From Bacteroidales bacterium (GTDB taxonomy: Bacteria > Bacteroidota > Bacteroidia > Bacteroidales > WCHB1-69), in assembly GCA_017454945.1 (NCBI GenBank), contig JAFTCA010000017.1:1-50892 (forward strand): a stretch of DNA of 50,892 nucleotides, read 5' to 3'. Below, in pieces: positions 43,341 to 50,892 of the stretch. A model generated the notes under the pieces. The model saw only the letters and a program-made list of their open reading frames with translations, did not search any database and was not told where the DNA came from. How positions within the stretch are numbered: position 1 is the first letter of the stretch; each line of letters starts with the position of its first letter. The position numbers and the translations under genes were made by a program.

Positions 43341-44848
43341 TTCCGACTTTTGTTAAGCGTGATGCGCATGACGGTGCCTTTGCCAGGCGCGGTCGATTTG
43401 ACAAAGAGTTTCCCTTTGTGGTATTCCTTGATGATACGTTTCGCCAAAGTGAGTCCCAGACCCCAGCCGCGACTTTTTGAGGTGTAACCGGGCTTGAAGA
43501 TGGTGCGCTTCTTGTTGTTGGGCATGCCCTTACCAGTATCGGCCACGTCAATATGAACTTTCTCTTTTTCGGTTTGGATGCTGATGGTGATTTGTCCGTC
43601 GCCATCCATGGCGTCAACCGAGTTCTTGCACAGGTTTTCAATGACCCACTCAAAGAGATAGCGGTTCAAGGGAAGTGTGATTTCGGGCTCTGGCGGCGGC
43701 AATAGGGTAATCTTGACTTTGGCCGAGATGCGCGTTTGCAAGTAGCCGATGAAGTCGTGTAGAATTTGGATGAGGTTCTCGTCCTTCAATTCGGGTACAG
43801 AGCCGATTTTGGAGAAACGTTGTGCGATGGTTTCCAGCCGATGCACATCCTTGTCGATTTCGCTGATGATGGTCTGGTCAACGTCTTGGTTCTTAAGTAG
43901 TTCGTTCCATGCCATGAGCGATGAAATGGGGGTGCCCAACTGGTGGGCTGTCTCTTTCGACATGCCTAACCACACTTGGTTCTGCTCAGAACGACGGGCT
44001 ACACTGAAAAGCAAATAGGCAACAACCAGAAATACAAAGATGATAAAGAACTGGATATAAGGGAAATAACGTAATCTGGTGAGCACGGGCGATTCCCGAT
44101 AGAAGACGTAGCAGGTGCCGGCCTCGGGCAGGTCAATCTTGATGGGCGTGTTTTCGTTTCGCATGTCGGCAATCATCTCCGACACCATCTGTGGCGATTG
44201 GAATTTGGCCGAGTCGATATTACCGAATGTGATGACATTGCGCCCAGTGCTGTCGGTCACAATGACGGGTACTGAGGCCGTGTTGATGACAACTTCTTGG
44301 AAAAACGATTGGATGAGGTTGTCAATGACCAAGTGTAGATTGGTGTAAATCTGTGATTCCTTGTAATATACGTAGTTGTACTCGTGACGGTAGTACTCAA
44401 TTTTCAAACTGTCGTATTCCGCTTTGCGCTCGCCCAACTCGGCAATATTGCTCATTTGTGCCACATCGTCGTCCACATTTACCTTATAGTTAATGTCGCC
44501 CTTCTCGTTGGTAACGATGGTGGGAATAGTCGCATTGGCTGAAATAAAGTCGATGTAGAAGGTGATGTCTTCGTTGAGTCCGGCTTCGTTGACCTTTTGG
44601 AAGGCTCTGACCAGCAAGGCCGCACGTTTGCCTTCCTCGGTACGGATATTATCGAAAAAATGGTCTGTATGTGCAACTAAATCAGCTTTGTAGCTAATGG
44701 CATCTGCCCACAGGCTGACCTTCTTGCGCTCTTCATTGGCAATGTCGTTGAGCAGGATGTTGGAGTAGTAGATGGTGATGGCAAAGACAATACATGCCGA
44801 GAAAAAAAGCAGCCATTTCCATCGTTTTTTATTACTGTAAAGTTCCAT
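43337..44848 (-). CDS. Membrane-bound sensor histidine kinase
   Basis: 503 residues. Two membrane segments (about 11-33 and 264-284) frame a periplasmic sensor domain of about 230 residues. The HisKA box has phospho-acceptor His302 in SKETAHQLGTPISSL, followed by the ATPase domain: N box WVIENLCKNSVDAM, G1 VADTGKGMP, F box FKPGYTSKSRGWGLGL and G2 GTVMRITL. No response regulator gene is adjacent. It follows moxR by 62 bases on the same strand, and its stop overlaps the end of the convergent MurD-like gene by 4 bases. Confidence 0.92.
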   Translation of the reverse strand: MELYSNKKRWKWLLFFSACIVFAITIYYSNILLNDIANEERKKVSLWADAISYKADLVAHTDHFFDNIRTEEGKRAALLVRAFQKVNEAGLNEDITFYIDFISANATIPTIVTNEKGDINYKVNVDDDVAQMSNIAELGERKAEYDSLKIEYYRHEYNYVYYKESQIYTNLHLVIDNLIQSFFQEVVINTASVPVIVTDSTGRNVITFGNIDSAKFQSPQMVSEMIADMRNENTPIKIDLPEAGTCYVFYRESPVLTRLRYFPYIQFFIIFVFLVVAYLLFSVARRSEQNQVWLGMSKETAHQLGTPISSLMAWNELLKNQDVDQTIISEIDKDVHRLETIAQRFSKIGSVPELKDENLIQILHDFIGYLQTRISAKVKITLLPPPEPEITLPLNRYLFEWVIENLCKNSVDAMDGDGQITISIQTEKEKVHIDVADTGKGMPNNKKRTIFKPGYTSKSRGWGLGLTLAKRIIKEYHKGKLFVKSTAPGKGTVMRITLNKSRN

Positions 44849-44910
44849 TGTGTGATTTAATACGGTTTAAAAAACGAGTTTGGGCGCTTATTATTGTGTA
44901 AAAGAAAAGG

Positions 44911-45885
<975 letters not shown>

Positions 45886-45896
45886 CTTCCTTTAAT

Positions 45897-47252
45897 TTAT
45901 TCTATATTAGGTATTTTCCATTTGGAAACAAACGGACAATTCTTGTATTCTCCAGTGATCTTGATACTGGTAACTTGTACTTTTTCCTCTACCCACTTGT
46001 CAATCACCTCTTCTTTTTTCGATTCGATAGCTGCATTTTTAATCATGTCGTAATCTTCAATCAAATTGGGCTTGTGAGGAGGTGTTTTGGTTTTGAGGTA
46101 AAGCAGACGGTAGCACATGTTGCCAGCGTCGTTCACGTAGGGTGAGGGGTCGGAGTATTCACCCGGGATCAGTTTCGACAAGGTAACGAAAGTAGTTTGG
46201 TCAATGGCTTCCTTTTCAAATTTGTTGGAGCCTGTGTAAGGATTAACAACCCAGCCACCGCTATTTTTGTTCATATCGTCAGAGAACTTGAAAGCGGCAT
46301 CGCTGAAATTCATCTTGTTGTCGATGATAACTTTGCGTACGCTATCCAAATATTCAATGGCTTCAACCTGCGCCTCGGTTGAGGGCTTGGGCTGCAGCAG
46401 AATGTGCGATACGTTGATGCGGTCGCCGCGGCGCTCAATCATCTGGATAATATGGTAACCGGCTTTGGTTTGGATGACGGGCGAAATCTCACCCGTCTTC
46501 AAGTTGAAGGCGGCCGCTTCAAATTCGGGATAGAGGGTTCCTTTTTCCACAAAACCCAAGTTTCCGCCTTTGGAGGCACTACCGGGGTCGTCGGAATAGA
46601 GGCGCGCCAGCATGGAGAATTTCTCGCCACGCAGCACGCGTTCGCGGTATTCGTTCAAGCGCTGCTTGATGGCGGCAATCTCTGTCTCGCTCACATGGGG
46701 AGTCTTGACAATATGGCCAAATTCGTAGGTGGCGGCAATCGTCGGTAGACTGTCGTAAGGAATGTTCTCAAAGAATTTCTTCACTTCCGTAGGGGTGATG
46801 GTGGTGTTTTCTGTAATGCCGCGTTGCACTTCGTCAACCATCATCTGTTCGCGCATCATGGGCTTCATGTCTTTCTTGATGTCGTTTAGGCTCTTTTTGT
46901 AATAATCCTCCAACATCTTCGGGTCGCCTCCCGATTGTTGCAGCACATAGTTGATACGGTAGTTCACTTGGTCCTCTACCTGCTGGTCGGTGACAACGAT
47001 ACTGTCCAATGCGGCTTGGTGAAGTAAAAGCTTCTGAAAAACAAGTCGTTCGAAGATGTCGCACTTGATCTCATTTTCATCACCCACATCTGCCTGCTGA
47101 GCCATATATTCAATGAATGTATTCTCTATATCCGAACGCATAATAATCTCTTTACCAATAATAGCCACGATGCCGTCAATGGAAACATGAGGCTGCGAAA
47201 ATGATGGTAACAATATGATTATTAATGTAATAGATAGGATTAATTTCTTCAT
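45897..47252 (-). CDS. SurA-like periplasmic peptidyl-prolyl isomerase
   Basis: 451 residues from the ATG at 47252. A signal peptide (LILSITLIIILLPSFSQ) leads to a SurA N-terminal helical domain (IDGIVAIIGKEIIMRSDIENTFIEYM...RLVFQKLLLHQAALDSIVVT). Two parvulin domains follow: the first with 'YEFGHIVKTPHVSETEIAAIKQRL...FSMLARLYSDDPGSASKGGNLGFVEKGTLYPEFEAAAFNLKTGEISPVIQTKAGYHIIQM', the second with 'INVSHILLQPKPSTEAQVEAIEYLDSVR'. It folds outer-membrane and secreted proteins in the periplasm. It heads the surA-moxR-kinase cluster. Confidence 0.92.
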   Translation of the reverse strand: MKKLILSITLIIILLPSFSQPHVSIDGIVAIIGKEIIMRSDIENTFIEYMAQQADVGDENEIKCDIFERLVFQKLLLHQAALDSIVVTDQQVEDQVNYRINYVLQQSGGDPKMLEDYYKKSLNDIKKDMKPMMREQMMVDEVQRGITENTTITPTEVKKFFENIPYDSLPTIAATYEFGHIVKTPHVSETEIAAIKQRLNEYRERVLRGEKFSMLARLYSDDPGSASKGGNLGFVEKGTLYPEFEAAAFNLKTGEISPVIQTKAGYHIIQMIERRGDRINVSHILLQPKPSTEAQVEAIEYLDSVRKVIIDNKMNFSDAAFKFSDDMNKNSGGWVVNPYTGSNKFEKEAIDQTTFVTLSKLIPGEYSDPSPYVNDAGNMCYRLLYLKTKTPPHKPNLIEDYDMIKNAAIESKKEEVIDKWVEEKVQVTSIKITGEYKNCPFVSKWKIPNIE

Positions 47253-47309
47253 GCGGCACAACGATTAAAGGTTTTTTAAAAGCCTTTTGTGATCCATAAT
47301 AATTAGTTG

Positions 47310-47317
47310 CGAAAATA
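47310..47317 (-). promoter_or_regulatory. Possible -7 element (TATTTTCG) for the SurA-like gene
   Basis: One mismatch from TAnnTTTG on the minus strand, 58 bases before the ATG at 47252. Confidence 0.3.
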
Positions 47318-47350
47318 CAAAAAAAAACGATACGCATGACGGCATAAAAT

Positions 47351-47373
47351 AAAGGCGGACAACGTCCGCCTTT
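47351..47373. other. Perfect hairpin in the 319-base gap between two minus-strand genes
   Basis: AAAGGCGGAC and GTCCGCCTTT with loop AAC, 10-base perfect stem. It is 177 bases past the better terminator of the FG-GAP gene and does not directly follow a recognised gene, so it may end a small transcript encoded in 47374-47510. The rest of the gap 47253-47571 is A/T-rich, with the -7 element above and no convincing gene. Confidence 0.6.
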
Positions 47374-47512
47374 ATCCAAACCATTAACCTTTTTGATACA
47401 TGAAAGTGTAAACTTTCGTTTGTTGTTCATGGGTGTGATACGCACGATAATCAGAAAGGTTACAAAAATTTATGAAAATCTTCGTTTTTTTCTATTTTTT
47501 TTTCTCGAATGA

Positions 47513-47550
47513 CAAAAAATCACCTACGTCCATAGGGCATAGGTGATTTT
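47513..47550 (-). terminator. Intrinsic terminator of the FG-GAP/T9SS type B gene
   Basis: Stem AAAATCACCTA (47516-47526 on the plus strand) with TAGGTGATTTT (47540-47550), 13-base loop; on the minus strand it is followed by a T-run. It begins 21 bases after the stop at 47572. Confidence 0.85.
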
Positions 47551-47571
47551 GCAGGAATGTATGAGATGAGA

Positions 47572-50500
47572 TTATCTAATTAGTGTGAGGCTGCCGTGTT
47601 TGATTAATTTCTTGTCGGGAGCACTGCTGCATACGTATTTTATAACATAATTGAAAACGCCCATGGGTGCTTCGGCTCCTTTGATAGTGCCATCCCAGCC
47701 TTGGTTGAAGTCTTCGGTTTCAAATATCAGCTTGCCCCAGCGGTCGAAAATCATCAGCTCGTACGAAGCGAGTGTGCTGCTGATTTGCGGTAGGAAGACT
47801 TCGTTCACGTCATCGTGGTTGGGCGAGAAGGCGTTGGGTACCCAAACTTCGCACGGACAGATGGGAATGGTGATGTTGGTGGTGCCGGTACAACCTTGGT
47901 TGTCGGCTATAACCGTATAGGTTCCGTGGTAATAGACGGTGATGCTCTGCGTGGTTTCGCCGGTGTTCCATTGATAGTTTACATTGGGAACCGACGAATT
48001 GCAGGTCAGCGTAACTTGTCCTGCTGCGCAGAAGTCCTCGGCATCCTTGGTGATGTTGACTTCGGGGTTCTGGATGATTGTCACATTCACCGTATCGGTG
48101 GCGGTGCAGCGGTGATTGCCAGGGTATTCTTCAAAAATAGTTACGCCGTAATCACCAGTTTCATAGACTGTTACAGTGCGGTCGCCAGAGCCGTCTTGCC
48201 ACTCGTATCCCGAATTGACAACGGCACCATCGGTTCCAACAACGCCTGCATCCAAAGTTACGGGAACGTAGTCGCGCGAGCAGTAGCTCTGGTCGGGACC
48301 GAGATCCACCGAGACAGAGTGGGTGTAGACGTGCGAGGTGACGATACTGTCGCAGCCCATACGGTTGACGAGCGTGTCAACGTAGTCGCCGTCTTCGCTA
48401 TATATGCTGTTGCCGATGTAGTAACTTTCGCCTACGCACATGTGAACTACCGTGTCGCCGTATTCAGTGCTTACAAAGCCCGGGAAGTCGATGTCAAAGC
48501 GGTTGTTGGAGGTGTCGCACTCCATCTGCTGGCCGCCCTCTTCGGCGTAGCCCGTGCCAATGTCGTTAATGGTGATGACAAATTTATCAAGCGGCATGAA
48601 TGAACTCAAATCCGACTCCATATATTTAAGATGTAAAGAACGGGTGTCTTTGATTTCCAAATCGGCATCGGTAAAGGTTCTTGAATAGATGATTTGACCT
48701 TTGTAGTCATCCTTGTAAACTACCAGACCGTAGGGCTTGTACAGGGCTTCGGTACCGCTGTTGCCCCAGGTGATGTCGATGGTGATGGAGTCGCAATACT
48801 GTGTGAGTTTTGTCTCTGTCGTGTCGATATAGGCATTGGCAGCCGTAGCGAACATCTCACCATCGTTGTTCAACTTGGTCTGCTGTTGCAGGAAGGCGTT
48901 AAAGGGCTTAATGCCATCTGGTCCAAACGGTGTGGCCAGGTTGAAGGTGTATTTGGGCACGGTGGCATCTTCATTAATGCAGACCGCATTGTATGGCCAC
49001 TGGTTCCAAATCTTACGGGCGGGGCCCCAAGCGCCAGCTGTTTTGCTTTCGAATACGCTGACACAACCGGCAGGACCGTAGGAGGGGTTGTACTCTTCGG
49101 TGACGATAATGTCGGCATGGCCGTCCATGTCCACGTCGGCCACTACGGGATATTCGGCCGTGGTACCCGAAGTGACAGCCATAGGCTGGCACAACTTGGC
49201 TAATGTTGTACCGTCCAGAATGTACAAACTCTTTTCACCGCGGAACACGATTTCAGCCTTGGTGTCCTGGTTGAAGTCAAACACGGTGAAACCGGCACTC
49301 TCGAAGAATTCCTGCGTCTGGGCACGGGTGAAGGGTTCTTTGATGTTTAGAGCCTTGCAGCGGTCGTTTTGAGTGTAGCCTTTCTGATATTTGAACACGT
49401 GCATCTGGTCGGGATAGTTGGCGGCACCGTAGTTTTGGCCGAAAACCCAGCCGTTGAAGATGATTTCAGGGAAGCCGTCACCGTCAATGTCGCCGGCAAA
49501 CGGAATACTGGGCGAGTTGACTTTGGGGTCGCATACAAAATAGCCTATGAGATCCTTGGTTTGTCCTTCCCAAACATAGATGCCCACATGGTTTACATCT
49601 CCAGCGAAGCTGCTTCCAATATCACGTAGGTTACGTCCTAACACGCAGATGTCCAAGTCGCCATCGTTATCAAAGTCAAGAATAAATGTCTGACCATCAG
49701 CCATATCTATGTATGGCAACTGGGAGGCATCAGCCATCAGCGAACGGGTCCATGTGTTGCCACTGGTTCCTGCGGGGTTAGTGATGTTAATCTTATAAAT
49801 GCAGTTGCCGGCACATAATTCCAAGGTGTTGTCTCCGTCAATATCTGCTAAAGCAAACATATAGTATTGTTCGCCCAGTTCCTGAGGCTTGCTTTGTTGC
49901 CAGCTGCCATGTACGTTGTGAGGTCCGCCGAAGCCCATACCCGTGGGCATCATAGTGCCCTTTACCAAAAGGGTTCCCGTGATTGCATTATAAATATTGG
50001 GTCCTACCGCTATTTCAGGAATGCCGTCATTGTTTATGTCGGCAATGTAAGGGATAAATGAATAATCAACGATTTCCTTACTTTTCCATTTGTAGTCTTC
50101 AGGACCGCTGTTGGCCTTGCTTGCATCATAGCAGTAGGTGTATTTGCCACCATATTTTTGCTGGGAAGAGGTCGTTCTAGCGCCTATGGCTACAATAAAG
50201 ATCTCACATTTGCCGTCTCCGTCCACATCTGCCAAAGCAATGGTTTGTCCGTGAACTGAAAAGTCACAAGTCTTGATCTGGTATTTGAGCTCTCCTGTTT
50301 TGCCATTCAGCACATTCAAATGTCTGGTGATGAATGTATTGGGACGTAATGCATTGTTGTTGTTGCGATTATGGTTTGCATCACAGATAGGTGACCAAGG
50401 TACCACAACTTCTATCTCCCCGTCCCCGTCCACATCGGCAATCAGAGGTGTGGAACGGCCATGAGAGTAAGGGTCGTTTTCACCTGTGTATTTCTGCGTT

Positions 50501-50670
50501 CTCCATTTCAGCTGAATGTCGAAAGCTTTTGCTGGCGGCTTGGAGGTGCAGTCTGCCGTATCCACATTGTCGGGAAGTTCACCCGGTTTGTCTCCAGGAC
50601 GCTGTGCCCAAGAGAATGTGGACAAACCCAATGTTAACGCTATGAGCAAGATGATTTTTTGCAGTTTCAT
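47572..50670 (-). CDS. Large secreted FG-GAP/VCBS-repeat protein with T9SS type B sorting domain
   Basis: 1032 residues with a signal peptide (LIALTLGLSTFSWAQ). From about residue 70 to 560 there are at least eight Ca-binding FG-GAP/VCBS-like motifs: DVDGDGEIEV, DVDGDGKCEI, DINNDGIPEI, DIDGDNTLEL, DFDNDGDLDI, DIDGDGFPEI, DFNQDTKAEI and DVDMDGHADI, probably a seven- or eight-bladed propeller. Beta-sandwich (PKD/SprB-like) modules follow, with 'VDLGPDQSYCSRDYVPVTLDAG' and 'NYQWNTGETTQSITVYYHGTYTVIADN'. The last 95 residues are the gliding-motility-associated type B domain (VWVPNAFSPNHDDVNEVF...LMIFDRWGKLIFET...GWDGT). It should reach the surface through T9SS and may act in adhesion. Confidence 0.9.
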   Translation of the reverse strand: MKLQKIILLIALTLGLSTFSWAQRPGDKPGELPDNVDTADCTSKPPAKAFDIQLKWRTQKYTGENDPYSHGRSTPLIADVDGDGEIEVVVPWSPICDANHNRNNNNALRPNTFITRHLNVLNGKTGELKYQIKTCDFSVHGQTIALADVDGDGKCEIFIVAIGARTTSSQQKYGGKYTYCYDASKANSGPEDYKWKSKEIVDYSFIPYIADINNDGIPEIAVGPNIYNAITGTLLVKGTMMPTGMGFGGPHNVHGSWQQSKPQELGEQYYMFALADIDGDNTLELCAGNCIYKINITNPAGTSGNTWTRSLMADASQLPYIDMADGQTFILDFDNDGDLDICVLGRNLRDIGSSFAGDVNHVGIYVWEGQTKDLIGYFVCDPKVNSPSIPFAGDIDGDGFPEIIFNGWVFGQNYGAANYPDQMHVFKYQKGYTQNDRCKALNIKEPFTRAQTQEFFESAGFTVFDFNQDTKAEIVFRGEKSLYILDGTTLAKLCQPMAVTSGTTAEYPVVADVDMDGHADIIVTEEYNPSYGPAGCVSVFESKTAGAWGPARKIWNQWPYNAVCINEDATVPKYTFNLATPFGPDGIKPFNAFLQQQTKLNNDGEMFATAANAYIDTTETKLTQYCDSITIDITWGNSGTEALYKPYGLVVYKDDYKGQIIYSRTFTDADLEIKDTRSLHLKYMESDLSSFMPLDKFVITINDIGTGYAEEGGQQMECDTSNNRFDIDFPGFVSTEYGDTVVHMCVGESYYIGNSIYSEDGDYVDTLVNRMGCDSIVTSHVYTHSVSVDLGPDQSYCSRDYVPVTLDAGVVGTDGAVVNSGYEWQDGSGDRTVTVYETGDYGVTIFEEYPGNHRCTATDTVNVTIIQNPEVNITKDAEDFCAAGQVTLTCNSSVPNVNYQWNTGETTQSITVYYHGTYTVIADNQGCTGTTNITIPICPCEVWVPNAFSPNHDDVNEVFLPQISSTLASYELMIFDRWGKLIFETEDFNQGWDGTIKGAEAPMGVFNYVIKYVCSSAPDKKLIKHGSLTLIR

Positions 50671-50703
50671 ATTGAGGGGATTATTAAGCTATGAAATTAT
50701 TAA

Positions 50704-50839
50704 GTGAGCAGTGAATAGTGAAGGGTTATCGAGTTTTTTGAATTTTGAATTCTGAATTTCAGACGCGGCACGCCGCGTCTCTACTTTGTTCTCTGTTCTT
50801 TATTCTTAATTGTACATTGTAAATTATTAATTGTCAATT
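50704..50839. repeat. Heptamer repeat block split by a palindrome
   Basis: Left part 50704-50759: gtgagca, gtgaata, gtgaagg, gttatcg, agttttt, tgaattt, tgaattc, tgaattt. Right part 50784-50839: ctttgtt, ctctgtt, ctttatt, cttaatt, gtacatt, gtaaatt, attaatt, gtcaatt, sixteen units in all. A palindrome (50761-50780) sits between them. The last unit overlaps the stop codon of the edge gene. Confidence 0.85.
50761..50780. repeat. Palindrome related to the higBA-flanking repeats
   Basis: AGACGCGGC and GCCGCGTCT with a 2-base loop, followed by CTACTTT. The right side CGCG.CTCTACTTT matches the higBA-flanking palindromes apart from one base, while the inner bases differ and the GTAG of the left arm is missing. 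Confidence 0.55.
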
Positions 50840-50892
50840 ATCGTATCAGTGTTATGCTGCCGTGTTTCGAAATCTTCTCCTCGGGTGCGCTC
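50838..50892 (-). CDS. C-terminal end of a second T9SS type B protein, cut by window edge
   Basis: Read on the minus strand the last 17 codons are SAPEEKISKHGSITLIR and a TAA stop at 50838-50840. This matches the C-terminus of the gene at 47572-50670 (SAPDKKLIKHGSLTLIR) almost residue by residue, so a paralogous cargo protein with a type B sorting domain lies upstream in tandem. Only the tail is visible. Confidence 0.8.
   Translation of the reverse strand, partial: SAPEEKISKHGSITLIR

Noticed and set aside
47176..47445. 89-codon minus-strand frame in the gap before the SurA-like gene
   Set aside because: It runs through a perfect hairpin and into the signal peptide of the next gene in another frame, and has no conserved pattern.

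Overview
The window looks like chromosomal DNA of a member of the Bacteroidota, most likely the order Bacteroidales. The evidence is the repeated TAnnTTTG (-7) promoter element in front of many genes, almost no Shine-Dalgarno sequences, Bacteroidota-restricted families (DUF4270, DUF6913, DUF6528-like, GldD, PorZ), and secreted proteins with type IX secretion system (T9SS) sorting domains of type A and type B. Genus and species cannot be read from the sequence. Most of the window is core chromosome. There is no prophage, integrase, transposase or CRISPR array.

Layout. 1-5 kb: a divergent gene cut by the edge, a SAM hydrolase, and a DUF6913-dapA-M14 carboxypeptidase operon. 4.3-7.6 kb (minus): gyrA and an overlapping GDPD-like lipoprotein. 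7.8-13.3 kb: a sugar nucleotidyltransferase, truA, a beta-helix lipoprotein and a T9SS cargo protein with two chitobiase-C-like domains. 13.4-20.4 kb: a CoA-disulfide reductase/rhodanese fusion, gldD, rbfA, a LolC/E-like permease, porZ and recO. 20.6-26 kb: a Dus-type tRNA enzyme, a modular secreted protein, tRNA-Leu(CAA), a TPR protein and ferritin. 26-27.5 kb (minus): a higBA toxin-antitoxin pair boxed by two identical palindromes, then a cytidylate-kinase-like gene. 27.5-33.3 kb (minus): gatD and gatE, the archaeal-type Glu-tRNA(Gln) amidotransferase, then tlyA and pepD. 33.5-36 kb: a His-rich small protein and a frameshifted TonB receptor of ZnuD-like type. 36-39.6 kb: lolD, rpe, a DUF4270 lipoprotein and a short glycogen synthase. 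39.8-43.3 kb: a small membrane protein, lepA and a MurD-like ligase. 43.3-50.9 kb (minus): a histidine kinase, a MoxR ATPase, a SurA-like isomerase, a 1032-residue FG-GAP protein with a type B sorting domain, and the last residues of a related protein at the edge.

How the genes fit together. Several genes belong to the cell envelope and T9SS: PorZ and GldD support the secretion machine; the M14 peptidase, the chitobiase-C protein and the FG-GAP protein are its likely cargo; the LolC/E and LolD components move lipoproteins to the outer membrane.

The two most notable signals are these. First, a complete gatE-gatD pair sits in a bacterial chromosome, followed 5 bases later by a cytidylate-kinase-like gene; GatDE is classically regarded as archaeal. 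Second, a family of degenerate tandem repeats with a strict 7-base period (8 bases in three blocks) fills at least nine intergenic gaps, including the gap between gatE and gatD.
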